A program made the translations under genes and the position numbers. Of a stretch of 64,000 nucleotides of DNA, positions 49,420 through 63,458 are shown one piece after another (position 1 is the stretch's first letter; each line of letters opens with the position of its first letter). Source of the DNA: Varroa destructor. Lineage: Eukaryota; Arthropoda; Arachnida; Mesostigmata; Varroidae. The notes beneath the pieces were generated by a model that saw only the letters and a program-made list of their open reading frames with translations, made no database searches and was not told the DNA's origin. The DNA is taken from contig NW_019211455.1 of NCBI RefSeq assembly GCF_002443255.2, positions 40,281,449 through 40,345,448 of the forward strand. The letters are read 5' to 3'.

Positions 49420-49425
49420 TTTAAT
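49420..49425 (-). terminator. Candidate poly(A) signal of EMC1 (ATTAAA)
   Basis: On the minus strand ATTAAA occurs about 40 bases after the EMC1 stop. It is the commonest variant of the canonical hexamer. Confidence 0.4.
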
Positions 49426-49465
49426 ATACGTATTGTCCCTTTCATATAATCTCCCCACTTGTCGC

Positions 49466-52400
49466 TCACTTCCAAGCTGCCTTGAGGGCTTTTCTTGCAG
49501 CTAACGCTTTTGTTACATAGCTGGCAAGGACTAGGCCCGACAGGACAGCGCAGATGAGCAAGTGATCAAAGTTGTCTTTAAGGATGTCAAAGTTCTGACT
49601 TGGCGCCACTCGCGTATAGTACATGTCTAAGCCATAGGCTAGGACGAGGCAGGTACTTTCAAGGCCGGATGGCGCTGTTTCGATGCCACGAACTCGTGCT
49701 ATAGTCTGGTTGTAGTTAAGGATGCCTTGCGGCGGCACGATCAGCTCGGGAACATAAGGAATAAGACCTTCCTCACGGTGCATAGCTGTTGGATTGACGG
49801 GCCGCCGGGGATCGAGCATACTCTTAGGAATCTCAAGTAAAGAGCCTTGCGCATTTGCTGCCAAGATCAGCTTTGATGTTATGCCCTGAAGAGTAAAGAA
49901 AAACATGAGATATGTAGGTAAACAGAGGCTTTTTTGAGAACAATATCAATAATGACATAATGGTATTTCATAGTAAAACTCAGAGTCTGAGAACAAGTTT
50001 GCGGTAATAAGAGCGTGAAACTTAGTCTTAAGAACTAGGTAGCGGTGGAACCTTCATAGAGGCTTAACGGTTTTAACAGTAGCGTTGAAACACTGAGGCG
50101 TTAAACATCCATTCCCTCAACGAAAGGGTCAATTAACCTTTGGGCGATCTCAAAGTCAAGAAGAAGAGTGGTTAACTACTGTGCATTATAGAGCACTTTT
50201 AACAAACTATTTACTTAAATATCTAAATCATATTGTCGATTTTGGTAGCTTTGACTAGCCTTCCCCACGCATATGATTTAGTTTGCGCTTCTCATTATGT
50301 CACCAAAAAGGAAATCATATTTCTATGAAAAAAAAGGCTGCCATTTACCTTCTCAGTCACGGTATCCTTCAATTGAACGATGTGATCTGGTAAAATGAAT
50401 GTTGCATGTTCGATCTTCGGCTGGGGAGCATCAAAACTGCTGAATGTATCATTGGGCTGCTCAAGTCCAACGTAGAGATCTAGAGCGCTGATTTCCTGGC
50501 GGCGCATTTTCTCATTGATATATGAGTAGACCAGCCAGTTTTCGCTATGAACAAGGTGAACTGGACCGCGGGCTTTGTGGTGAACACCCTGGTACACAAT
50601 TGCTCCAGTGACGACGTCGACAAGATACACGAATATGCAAGCCTGTTGCGGGCTGTGAGTGATCATTGCGGCTAGATTCGGATTCGTGTATTTATAGAGG
50701 ACGGTTCGATCCCCCAGCACGCGACCCTACAATTATGCAGCCCCGGTTAGGCGCTATTTCTGAAACTGCTGTTTACTTTACCCTAGAATTCAGAATATAT
50801 TTGCTAGTATGTATAAAATGGATCCGGTGTGAATTTGTTTTGTTACATGTCGTATACAAATTGTAGTTTACGGGGCCCGGTCATGTTATTCACTGAATTA
50901 CGATTTCTTTCACGGCTGAGCATAGACTCATTAGGCAGTACAAATGTACGACTCTACTAAAAAGGTGTGCCTTGCATGTCTTTATACCATTACACCTACG
51001 GATAAATAGCAAATGTATGTACCTGTGAGTGAACGTTCTCGGCGCCCTTAACGGCGACTGTTTCAATACGAGACCCAACTGCAAGTCGCATCATCCACAA
51101 CTCCTTCGGCTTTCCATTTTCTATTAAAAATCCTTTAAGGATACCATCACGCGCTGCTGAAAGAACGTAGTGCTTGTGTTCATAGTTCGTTGGATATACC
51201 TCGACTTTCCTGAAATGCATCAGCCAAAGTAGCGTTTCACGAATAGAAACACATTTCGATAGTATAGGCGTAAGAAAACTTAGAATAAAAACGTACCATA
51301 GTTTTCACTGTTTTCATCCATTTAAGTTTTAGTTTCGATATATATGAAGGACGCCTAATTAACAGGTCCAAAGCTGTATCTAGCATACTAACATGTTGAC
51401 TTCGTCAAAGAGCAGAATTCCCTTAAGGAAGTCATCATTTGGAGACAATAACGAAGATTGCGTGATTGTGAAAGGGAGTTCTCGCTCATCGAGAACCTGG
51501 CCCGTGATGGGGTTAATGGACAAAACTCGAGAGCCCCCTGACGTAGCCCGGCCAAGGACTGTCAATACAGGTGGATGTGGAAAATGAGCTGTCGATCGTT
51601 GTGTAGCCTAAGAAAAATAATTCAGAAATTGAACTTTATCAAAAAAAATATTTTGGCCTCGTTGGTACGCTTTAGTAATTATTAGCGCGCAAATGATCCC
51701 CTAGAACGTCAAACAATATTAATAATTAAGTTCCATTTATAGTTAATCTAATGAAGCTTAAATACATAATATAAAAGACGTATAAGTCCGGACTATTATT
51801 TGGAATTAGATGAAGGCATAAAGAAGCCAGAATTCCTACCAGTTAGGCATTCAAATATGTTTCTGAGACTGGACTTCTATAAAGATGTTTACCATAATAT
51901 ACAGCCCATTGACGAATGGTCGCATTTCGGGGACGAATTTGCTCCACAGAATTTCCCCGCTTAGGTTGTCAATAAGGAAGAATTTCCCTACGCTAGTTGC
52001 CATAAACAGAACCTGTAATTTTGCAAGCAAAAAACGATGACACATTCCATAATTGGTGTCAATTTTATAACCTAATTAAAAGCATTTAGATTACAAAGAT
52101 GTATAACACTACTTCTCGTTTATTTTATAACAACATTCTGCACAACAAGTAGCTTACTGTCTCAAAGTGGAGGCGGATCCTCTTTATGCTGGTAGCTGCC
52201 GACCAAGCAAGAAGAAACTTACCTTATGAAAACCAAAATTATCTCGAACAAGACCGAAGTTTTTACTCAGGGGGTTTTTGTGTTCGAATAGCGAAGTGAC
52301 CTGTTGCACTTGCGAATAAATTCGTCTTAAAAGCATACACACGATATCCGACGACTTTTCTGTAAACTCTTCTTCGATCTGAGCTTCGACGTCCGATAAA

Positions 52401-55400
52401 GGCAGGTCCACAAATTGAACGTTCGTCACCTATGATCATACAGGTGTGCGTATTTCGATAAAACCAACACTATTTTACCAGAAATAATAATTACCTCTCT
52501 GAATATATTTTCGACAGATCATCATAAGCAATTCCGGTTTACTATCAATGTTTTATTTTTTCTCGCTTTCTGCGAGTATAATATATTTAAAGAATGGAAA
52601 TGTACTGGATAAATATTTTGTCACGATGACTACCAATTTACCTCACTGAGTGCCTCTTCGCGGCTCCACATGACACGTCCTTCTCTCTGGAACATGATGA
52701 CAGCAGCGTCTCGAGTAGTTGCCAGCACGCGATAACTTAGCGCTCCATCTCTACGTGTTATGCCGGTGACTAAGAGAGATGAGACTTCGGATGAGAACAC
52801 GTCCGGCACGCACAGCTCGGCATCTAGGCCGCTTTCTTTGTTATGCTGAAGATCAAGGACCGATAGGCTGAGGCAAAACGTCTCTGTTAATCGTATCAGC
52901 ACGTGGTAAACCTGACCTATAGTAATGACAGATACCAAAAGTCACAGGAGCCGCAGTAACTAACGTTAATATGAGAGTATCCTTCAATGATAACCTGTGG
53001 TATTTATATATTACTATCTACCTACGGCATACTAACCTACCATTGTTAACTTTCTCCACGGAAGCTCAGAACGTATTAAATGCATACCTTTTTACACTCG
53101 CGGAATTGTAGATGGGTAACATAGTTGATGAGTTAAGTGTTTTTGGATAAAATTTTAAGATACTGACAAATATTCACAAGAAAATTAAAATCGATATTAT
53201 TAGTCTAAACTGACCGTTAGTCTTAAAACCGGTGATATCTTTCAGTCCGTCGAACTTGCTTAGCACTTTAGGCCCTTGGTTAATAATCTCAAGCAGCCAC
53301 GTCGTACTGCCTGACTGGAGTGCGACAAATGGTCCCTCTGGAAGTGGCTTCAATTCAATGGATGTTGTTGAAATACCCAGAGACTTCAATTCAGTTGGCA
53401 CAAACTCCTACATAAGCAAACAGGATTCACCACGCACTTTGTTATGTACATACCGCCTCACTTACGTAAAATAATTGCTACAAGCCATTGCTACTTTAGT
53501 GAACTCTGACACTTAAACTAATTTTTGAAAGTGAATTTGAGTTCTAGAAGCGATGTATTTTAGGTGGAATATAACACACTGAAAATACAACGTCGTATGT
53601 TATAACTTAGATTTAACTCAGCTCATAATAGTAAACGTTATCGTTATCCTATCGTCGTTGATGTCACAGATACCTGGGAATTATGTTCAAGGGAGACAAT
53701 CTGGAGGCGCTTGTTGTTATCCAGACAGGTGAAGAAAGCCCCACCTACGAGCGTACACTGGCCAGAACGTGCAAATGGAGCTGGAATTTGAGGAGATGTT
53801 TTCACCTACAATGTCATTAAAAGATCACAGTAAATAATTAGTGTATAATAACGACATCTCCTTTATGCGAAAGTTTTGATTAAAATAAAACCTTATTTCT
53901 CTATTCAATTTACGAATAGAATATCGTCCATATATTCTGTCGCTATCTGATAGCAAAAGTTAATAGATCTAGATGAAACGTGTCTAACTAAACAACAACT
54001 TACAGAACATTTGACGATCCATGCGCACTTTACAGCAACACACTTAAATAAAAAGTTTCACAAGTATCCTCTTTTATGAGGTCTGACTGCTCCTTGATGT
54101 TCCAATTATCACCTTAATCTCACCTCTTTGCTCAGACCTTTGCAGCCTTATCTTGCAATCTAGCCAAATGCCTACTCCGATACAACAATTGTGTTACAGA
54201 GGATAGCTTCTGAAAATAATAGTTACCTTTTGGGAGGCATACGAGAAGTCAGATATGACAACATGTTCCGTAGAAGTGTACACTGAGATCACCCGCATTC
54301 CGTCAGCGTCAATAAAATGTTTTTGGTCTGAGTCCTTCGGAGCAGCAAATGGAAGTCTCGTTTCCCAGTTCAGGGCGCCATTGCTTGGATGGAATGATCG
54401 TACTACAGCTGGCGAGGATCCGGCCACAAGAACAGGACTGCCTCTAACTGACAATGCATGGACGGTGCCTAAATAAATGTAGGCCAAAGAAATGTCAATT
54501 TAGTATAACTATTTACGTGACAAAGATAATTCAGGCAATGGACAAACAGACAAAGCTTCCGATGTGTATCGTACGCGTTTACCTGATAAATTGTTGCCAA
54601 GAACACAAAAACAAAAGACATCGATGGGCTGGTAATTTCAGTAAAAAGCCAAACTCAATATTGTTTATACATTCGCAAGAACGATATTTATATGATCCTT
54701 CGGCAAAAATAATACCGAACCATTTAGAAAATTTCGGACAGATTCCCCTTAAAAAGTAATTTAACGGCGATATTATTCCGTGGAGTACAAAACGATTGGC
54801 ATATACACACTTGAATGTGTGACGGACCCGTATGGAGTGTCCGATATTGTTCACCCTATAGAAAGCTAAATGGTATTAATCCGATGAATTGGTTCATGCG
54901 AAGCCTGTTTAACCTAGTTTTAGTTGTCAGTTGAATAAGTGGAAACATGACAGATACGTTAATGGGGGCGATTCACCAGCTAACAACGAACTGTGCTAAT
55001 TATTATATAATATTAACCGCGACTGTCTTCCTCAAGGAGTTTTCTCCAGACAATCTTTCCATTACGTGAGTTGAGCGCTGCAAGGACGTTACTTCGAGTG
55101 GCCACCACGATATTCGAACCTAAAATAAAGACAAAGCAATAAAAAAAGAAAAGATTAATATCTCTATCTAAATAATAAGATTTCCTATATCTAGCACATT
55201 ACATATAGTTTTTAACTACTATCTGGGTTGCACTTTCCGTATTTTAGAATCATTCAAAATATTCAGTTATTGAATGAGATTTGCTGAGCCAATTGTCCAT
55301 ATGGTAGCGTAGTATATATACCTAATTAAAGATTTACATGAAAATTAAACTAAAGGCTTAAAGCCTTACGGCCTTCGACTGGAAAACTTGGTCGCAATTT

Positions 55401-56942
55401 ATTGATTCCAATCTGACCCGTTACTGTCTCTAAGCACTAAAGAACTCTAATGTCAAATATCCGCAATAAGCAATAAATCAAGTGAATTATCAAAAAAACT
55501 TTCCCATGGAACCCAAAAAACAAAGTAAATTGAGGCCTGTAGAAGATCCTTATAGAAAATATTAGTAAGCAGTTATTCTGCTAGTAAAGAATGCATGAAA
55601 GACGAAACCCCTTTATTCCAACTATCCAAGCTATTACTAAGAAACGAAGTAGAAAACATACCCTTCGTTAACTAGTATTTTTGATATGCTCTTTGTTACT
55701 ATTGGATCTTCGAAAATGCTTCGGGAAGTGTTTAGTCATTCTGGTCATTTATACAAGTAAGAAAATACATAATAAACTTTGCTCAACTGGATCTCTTATT
55801 TCACTAAATGGGAACGGTTTGCAATCGAGAGTAAAGAAATAGTTTTTTTTTTTATGTTCGACCTTTCTAATACTTTCATCGTTAAATGCAATTAACGAGA
55901 CAAGATAATCTACGCGCTGCATTTTGCAGTATGTAGCCATTGCCCGTCGTTTCCCGTTGCATTTTTCGTGCGGGAACTGTCAAAATTCAGAAAATATGCT
56001 TCTCTGAGAGCTGATATGATAAAAGCTTCGTACGTTTAAAGCAATATACCATACCAGCGTCAATTTCCCAAGACATCTTGTCAGACAAGTCTGCATTGTA
56101 TTTGTACAATGCTTAGCAGAGGGCGTTGAGTACTCCAAGTTTAGTTTTTATATCAATGGTTTGACTTTCCCTTCGAGAAAATACAAAAAAATTCCCTTAG
56201 ACTATCTACTTACTAAAGTCATACTAATCTCTCTTAGTCATCTTCTTGAGTTATGCACTAACACTGTGTCATCTATCTATGCAGTTTATTTAGACTAAAC
56301 ACAATTGAATTATTGTATTCCGCGAGGAGGTATTCCAATTGCACTTTAGTTGCTCCACGGATCTTGTAAGACCTATATTTTTGAGACATATTTAGAACAG
56401 ATTTTGCTTAGAGACATTTGAGAATGATGGATACGTTCGATTTTTATTAGTTTCCATTATTTTTGTTTCTTTTCTGACCGGAAAAAACTTTCCTTTATCT
56501 ATTGCAGCCGCTAGCCATGGACAAAGGCACTTTTTGTCTTTTCATGCGTTCATTATAGAGAAAGCCGATTAGAACCCACAGAAACACTTTGGTGCAACAG
56601 ACCACCTTCTACTGTCATCTTCCATGGCATATGATCAACAATTTAGGATCCTTCGATACCGGCATTATCAATAATACATCCGCCCACCACGATATTTATA
56701 AGAAACTAGTTGAATACAAACTAGTTTAATAAAATATTATGCGCCTATCTGTATTTAACTGTCGACGAGTGCCTGCAGACAAAGGGTCATATTCACGCAC
56801 CTGCGGGAAGTAGTCCGAAGTTAACCAATTTCACGGACCCGATGTGCTTCTGTAGCCAGTCCCATTTGCCAACCTGGTCAATATACAGAGCCCATCCGGC
56901 GCCCCATAAGGTCAGAAATATGGCCAATTTGGCCGAAAACAT
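49466..56942 (-). CDS. EMC1: ER membrane protein complex subunit 1 (12 exons)
   Basis: Exons in reading order: 56942-56801, 55119-55018, 54468-54227, 53805-53674, 53407-53215, 52916-52642, 52429-52223, 52012-51893, 51607-51393, 51209-51023, 50726-50349, 49885-49466. All have GT-AG borders and agreeing phases, total 870 aa. EMC1 is the large lumenal beta-propeller subunit of the EMC insertase in the ER membrane, which inserts multipass and tail-anchored proteins. Seen: signal peptide (MFSAKLAIFLTLWGAGWA) then DQVGKWDW; propeller repeats such as VVATRSNVLAALNSR..G.I.W (about 52-72) and ALNWETRLP; VMWSREEALSE; LIDNLSGEILW; conserved C-terminal GRVLGDRTVLYK (606-617), KARGPVHLVHSENWLVY, LDPRRP, NYNQT and RGIETAPSGLESTCLV; one membrane segment about 840-859; end AAWK. 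It is shorter than human EMC1 (993 aa); a stretch of about 50 residues seems absent between exons 3 and 4. Confidence 0.96.
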
Positions 56943-59900
56943 CTCACTGTTATACCTTTTTGTTCCGATACAGACACTCGCTCATTCACAAGGATACTTT
57001 ACAACACCTCAGCACACTGTATCGTCCCAGCCGTGAGTACTAGCAGTAGACACAACGCAGATGAGTATGTTGTGTTCGAGAAATTAGCTTATTGTCAACA
57101 TTTGAGCCGACTAGCCGACACCAATAGAGTGCGGCTCCACACCGAAAACAATGATAAATAATCGAGCTGTGGCGACCTGATTCGAATCGAAAATAATCAC
57201 AAGCGCTGTTATACACTGGAATAGAAGGTGACTCTGTTGGGGTGATGAATAAAGTAAACAAGATAGATTTGTCTAGATGTGTTTTCCACAAGTAACGAAT
57301 AACAGAATGGCATAATTGCTGGTCTGTACTCAGTCAAAGCATGATTTCTTTTATTTGAACCTTAAAAAAAACCAAAGGTTACAGATCGTCCCTACGAATT
57401 ACATTGATCTAGCGCTCGTCGCCCGCCAGTAAAAAATAACGATAAAGGGGTCGAAATGTAACTAAATGTTTAAATAGACGGGTTATTACCTATATGCATC
57501 GATAAATTTCTACTTTCTGCAATACTCCTCTGAAAAACTCATAGTTTCGGTGCGAATGGTGAATTAACAGTCACTTTTTTTTAATTTTAAGAGCCTCCTC
57601 CTGTGCGCATATAATGCAATAAGTCCAGCAATTAAAAAAAAACCATTCGATCTCATATTCTGCTAAAGCCCAACTGACTTTTCATCGTTTAGATCTGAAT
57701 CCAGGCATAGATATATTTCCTTTCACAGTGGGACGAAGCAGCTGTTTGAAGCAATGCTTAAGTAACAAATCTATGGACAACAGAAATGAGAGGCCTATGT
57801 TCGAGTATAATTTAAATTTTTATTTTATGTAAGAAGGACCATTTATTATTGCATTAACATTTGTTCATACGATTGCAGGTAATCAAATCTGCGACGCCAC
57901 CACCGTAGAATATACTTATATTTTAACTGGCTAATTTGTACATATTCATGGTATAGCGGTAACTGTTGATTTAATTTTTGTAAAATCTATTCATTGTCTA
58001 TATTTATTGACTCATACTTCAAATTTTTCTTAAAAGACTACTGAAAGATATTTCTCAGTTCTAGCATAAAACCATGATCATGCGTGCAATCAAATAGGTT
58101 GAATTTAAATAAATAAGATGCTTTATTCTACCGTAGCTAGTGATGTCTTCAGCATGAATTAAGTTTGATTGATTACAAAATTTACAAAAGGATTAACGCG
58201 CGGTGAAAAAAATTAATGAGACGTATCTAAAATTTCAAGGCCCATTTTGTCCAAACAGTGCAGTCAAAGCCATATCATCAAAAACCAGCTACGCTCGTTC
58301 GTAACGGGAAGGTCTAGAAGGCAACCACCTGTCACCGTTCAAGCGATGACAAATGGCCGGAGGGATAAACTACAACTACCATTCACACGTTAGAAGCTAA
58401 TATGTTCAGGTGCCATAATAGTTACCTCCCAAAACTGTTAAGTAGAGATTGTGCCTGCTCATACACCGGTGATGTCTTGTACACTGCCTCAATCATGCTT
58501 CAGAACTAACAAACAACCTAATTTGTTTAAGAAGCATTTTTTAGGTGTAGATCGGACTGCTTCTACTATTTTTAATATGACATACATGATTTAGAAATCC
58601 TTTACGTAAGAAGCGTTTGTGTCTACCAATTTCTTGCAAAGTTTACGTTCATAAGTTGTTATAAGTGACTTAAATGTTGGGGACATTTAGAGGTCAAGCA
58701 TCGGTAACTAACTAATACGAATTATTATTAGAAACATGCTTTATAGAAACTCAGAAAAATGATTCAATAATTCTTTTATGAAAAATGCAAACGTTTAATA
58801 TCTTTCCGTCGTTTTAACAAAGTTGCAGCAAAATTGATGGTGCAAGTTGAATGCCGCATCTGTCTGAGTGTTCCCCAAGGTGTGACTAAAATACGAAAAT
58901 AATATGGTTTGCGATAGGCCCTACCAGGCGGCCTGTACCCTAGTCGGGATATAGACGAAAGCCAAGGTTTAATTTGCGACTCTAACATATAACAAAGCAA
59001 ACTGTTATTTAGAACAAAATAATGATTCCTTTCATTAGAACAAATTAGTAGATTTTTTGTCTTGATAGAGAAGCAACCCATTTTAAAAATCCGAGCACCC
59101 GCGGAATCTATGGGTCCACGATATCATATAACGCTTCCCTATGGGCCTGCTAACCATTATTACATCTATGTATTAGAAGCAGGTTAAAGTTTATTGCACG
59201 TATTGTAGCAGGCAATAAGTAACATGAATCTTTCGAAATTACCTAAGGGTGATTGACTGAACAGGAAGTTTTTAGTGGAAATAAATGAAGGTTTTATGCT
59301 TATTTTAGCTTTTAATGTCTAGTAGCACTTTGCTGGGAATACTTTCAGCCAATGAAGTTTTTGACATTTTGTTATTCGACCTATATCGGGCAGGCCATGT
59401 TGTGAACATTAAATTTCGTGACATATGTGTTCTCATTTTTAATGGGTCTGTGAAGTTGAGTAGGGCTGTATAGTTGAAGGAATACGATGATTCGAACTTG
59501 TTTTTCGTCTGACATAGAAGCTTGAAGCTCGAAAAGGCCGTAATATCATTATCTAACTCTATAAAATCAAGTGTAACGAAATATTTATAGACTTTAAGTA
59601 AGTATTGACGACAAATGGGTAATGGTCCTGTTTGAATTATAGAATAAAGGGTATACACGATCGTCTGATGCTGTAAAGATCGGTCTGAAATTTAGCGCTA
59701 AGGTAAGTCGTAGTCAGGCTAGACCAAAGCATTACGAAAGTCGTATATTAACCAATGAAATCGAGCAGTCTGTATTCTACATTTGTTAGTGAGCGCGGTG
59801 GGTTGACAAAAAAATGATGCAAAGTACGTTGTCATAAACAAGTTCGTTGCCTATAACTTGTGTGTATGCATTATGCCCTTACAATAATCGTTCTAAAGCG

Positions 59901-60170
59901 TTGACAACAAATGGGGCTAATACCTTTGGCTTATTCCAGGTGATTCTATGAGAAAGTCCAGGTAGGGCATATAGCAAGTTATCTAGATCGAAACTTCTTC
60001 AGCCTTGCCACTTTTTCTAAATTACTAGTTCGTTTGAATTCAAATTTAGAGTCTTCACTAGTAATTTCTACGATCCGTTGGTAGGGCAGCCACTGGGAAC
60101 GTGTTTTGTGCTTTCGTGTAATATTTTACTCGGCATTAATTCCGACAATAGATTTTCTTCCAGGAACAAT
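56943..60170. other. Region upstream of EMC1, no gene recognised
   Basis: The EMC1 promoter should lie just above 56942; no TATA box is evident. The rest is AT-rich with chance ORFs, such as 59305-59658 (minus, 117 codons, no motif). Confidence 0.45.
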
Positions 60171-60174
60171 GTAT

Positions 60175-60258
60175 GTCTGCGCCCGGATTCGAACCCATAG
60201 CATTAGGTGTTTGACATTTAAGAGATAAACACGTTACCCAATGTGTTATCATGAGGAC
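60175..60258 (-). repeat. tRNA-like SINE fragment or tRNA pseudogene
   Basis: On the minus strand GGGTTCGAATCC is a good tRNA B-box (60182-60195). An A-box-like AACACATTGGGTAACGTG precedes it at near-normal spacing, and between them CTCTTAA looks like a Lys anticodon loop. The acceptor ends do not pair (GTCCTCA against GCGCAGA), so it is not a working tRNA. Confidence 0.45.
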
Positions 60259-60259
60259 T

Positions 60260-61952
60260 GGTGGATAAACACAGGGTTTCTGGCATTTAGCTTGGTTGAA
60301 GTCGGGCTTTCGATGGCTTCTGAATTCATTGGAACAACTTTTCAGAGCGAGAAAGTCGTGTCTTTTACTTCTGGCTACTACATTCAATCGTGTATTGATT
60401 AAGTTAGTCTAATGTTTGGAACGTTGGTATAGGACACACGATTATGGCAAAAGTGCTTACGCTTGTTTTAGTGCCCTATATGATGATAACGACTGAAGTC
60501 TCAAAAAGATTTTAAAATACTTCTTAATGATGCTGTCTTTTGTGATATTTTTTACTCTCGAATTGTTGGGTTCAATCACGTATGCCAATCATGTCGGATA
60601 TGATACTTCTCTAGAGTATCATAGTATAGCGGGACAAAAGACATTCAAATTAGTCAGTTAATAATCATTCATAGTTCTGCCAATCTCTTCTATTAAGGAG
60701 AAACCCTAAATAGATAATTGTCCTACTGTCATTCTATCGACGCAAACTCATATAAAATTATGGATATTAAGCGTCGAACGAGACCAGCTCTTATTAGGTT
60801 TAAAAAATTGACTTTTGTTAGTCACCGTCTTGTAGTATAGTAAAGCCGCCCAGCTGATTTTCGATGACAAAGTTTACCCGGAAATAGTTCTAATCAAATT
60901 CATACCTAAGGCTTTGACTTTTTATTCGGCATGAATTTATTTTTTAGGTTTCACTAGCACTACCTTTCTGTTTTCTATTAGAGTTACACCAGTAATAGAT
61001 TGGCGCAGGTAAATAGCCTTTTCGATCAAATCTTAAGCCTATTGGTGCCCCGATACCAGTTTCGATACTGAAATCTTTTATTAAATCGGATTCAGTTTAG
61101 TCTTTATGTGAGTCAATGGACTGTTATCCAAAATATATACCAGCATCGTTTGTGGAAATGGGGCGATGATATTTACCTCAGCCATAAAGGGCGCTGCGAA
61201 TTAAATGAAATACGACAAACACAGCGATTATTCCTAAAAGAATAAACAGTTTCTAAGACGTTGCAAAGTGAACACTGTCCAAGCAAATTCTAATTCGAAA
61301 AAACCAAGAGGAAAATGTTCGAGTGGCGAGGTAGGAATTCCTCAAGAAATCAAGGGATTCTTCTAAGGAATCACTTGGCCCGATCAACTATACATTTTAG
61401 GCGACTCGAAGTAAATTATTCACGCTTACTTTTCGGGAGAAGCTGGTTGAATAAGGAAAGCCTTGATAATGTTTAAATTCTGTTACAACGTGCTTGAACG
61501 ATAACACGTTGATTTCATTGAGTCATTTTAGAGAAATTGAAGTTGGCAACACAGGCGAAGGTAGAAGTTACCTAAACGGTGACAGGAATTTAAAATTCAA
61601 ATAATAAATCAATTTAAATTGGAATTTAAAAATCAAAATAAAGTTTAACACGGGATGAAAACAAGTACCGACCTAAGATGAGGATGAAAAGAAAGTTTTA
61701 ACTTTTGAGGCACTGCTGCGGTTAGAGAATGCTATTACGTAGCAGTAAGATCTAGTATCTGGAATGAAAATTTACACATAACCTTTTAAAAAATAAGGGA
61801 CGATTTATCTAACTTGGGGTAAACTTGCCGACGTACAGAAAATACTGCTCAGATTTGATCTAGAGCTCCAACGAAAGAGAAAGCTCAACAAATGCTCTAA
61901 ACCAATATACTAATATTATTTTTCAATGAAACAAGCTGATGGGTCTTTATTG

Positions 61953-62008
<56 letters not shown>

Positions 62009-63280
62009 CTTTTAAAACGTCAGCAGCATCCGTTCGTGAGTTCTTGCCGTAATTTGACCATTGGCCATGGCCTTAGAGGGATTGGTTGTGATGACGTTGC
62101 ACGTTATCAAGGTCGGCCTGAATAGCAGCTATCGGATTCAAAGGCTTCAGAATATATTCGAAAGACGTATCGGAAACAAGGCAAAACGAGGATATGTTTG
62201 CATGCCCTATGGTAATCAGCAGAAATAATTACAGTCACTGCTGCTTGCACCCGTTTTGAATCCGCTGTAAGTGTTGTGGGTGACAATTTAAGTTCTAAAG
62301 AGAAAGGCTCTGATTATATATCTTGCTGTCACGTTGGCGCGTTGGTTTTGTCCACTTGAAGTGTACAAAGCCTTTGTCGCTTTGATGTTAGAAATACAAT
62401 ACGCTTACAGCACACGTCTCTCAGGAAAAAAATTGTATTTACATATCATGTAAGCAAGAGTTTTATTTGTTTGGTCCTATAAAACTGAATATGACAAAAT
62501 CCTATCATTAGGTAGCATCGTTGAAGAGCACATTACAACGAACGGAATCATCGTAGGAGCATGTATAGATCGCTTACCTGGAGGTGGCTAAATAAATACC
62601 GGCGCGCCTACGCTTTTGACCTTCCTATTTTCAAATATTCTCGCTATATCTAGTTAAGATGTTATATGCTGCAGGGCGAGCTACAAATGTAAACCGGCAA
62701 TCTTGGATTTATTATATGTGTCAAGGATCACTTCTGATGCTACTACGTTATTTCCGATGGCTGGCTCCCGGCACGAAATGAAGTGCCTGTACGCCCAGCT
62801 TGTAATCTAGACCATCGCAACGCCCTTATGACATGATAGTGAACAAAGATATTCTGACCTGACTACGACCGGCTTGTAATGTTTACATCTTTGTTGATAG
62901 GCATGACGAAATTGAAAGACCACAATAGTAATAATAGTGCTGGTATTATCATAACCAGATGTCGTCGATACAGTCATGATATGTGCAAGCTGGGCTCTTC
63001 ATTTCGAAACGTGTCTAGGTTTCGCAGCTACTAATGTCGCAACGAAATTATGTGCTAATATCTATTGTGAATGTGCTTCAATATACCTGAGGTGTTGTCT
63101 TACTGTTGTACTTTGGTGAAGTCTGAATATATGCATATCTTCATTGTATATGCCACCATTGTTGAGCAACAGCGTTAACTTGCCAAGTTATGCTGGTTCT
63201 GTTTAGCCTTTATGGACTACTCGCACAGTGTGAACAAGTCTTTAGAACCACTTTTTTATTGTAGCATCCAAGATTCAGTA
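60260..63280. other. Intergenic, nothing recognised
   Basis: AT-rich with short chance ORFs and the long AT repeat listed separately. Confidence 0.45.
61954..62004. repeat. (AT)n microsatellite, about 51 bp
   Basis: The longest AT tract in the window, uninterrupted. Confidence 0.95.
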
Positions 63281-63281
63281 C

Positions 63282-63303
63282 GGTGGGTCCTGCGGGACCC
63301 ACC
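63282..63303. repeat. GC-rich hairpin
   Basis: GGTGGGTCC-TGCG-GGACCCACC: a perfect 9-bp stem with a 4-base loop, unusually GC-rich for its surroundings. Confidence 0.8.
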
Positions 63304-63365
63304 TAGGTTTCTCAAAGGGACCTGTTAAGCGGTACGATAACCAGATGCCACAGTAAACATTTACC

Positions 63366-63458
63366 AAGGCTGAAATTTGAACCAGCGATAGCTTCAGCTT
63401 TGTGGTTACTATAGCAGCCCGCTGGAATGACATGCGTATTACCCACCGAGGCTAGGTC
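63366..63458 (-). repeat. tRNA-like SINE fragment
   Basis: On the minus strand TAGCCTCGGTGGGTAATACG matches an A-box, and GGTTCAAATTTC about 70 nt later matches a B-box. The spacing is that of a tRNA with a long variable arm or a SINE head. No paired acceptor ends. Confidence 0.4.

Noticed and set aside
59305..59658. 117-codon minus ORF
   Set aside because: No motif, no splice context, composition like random AT-rich DNA.
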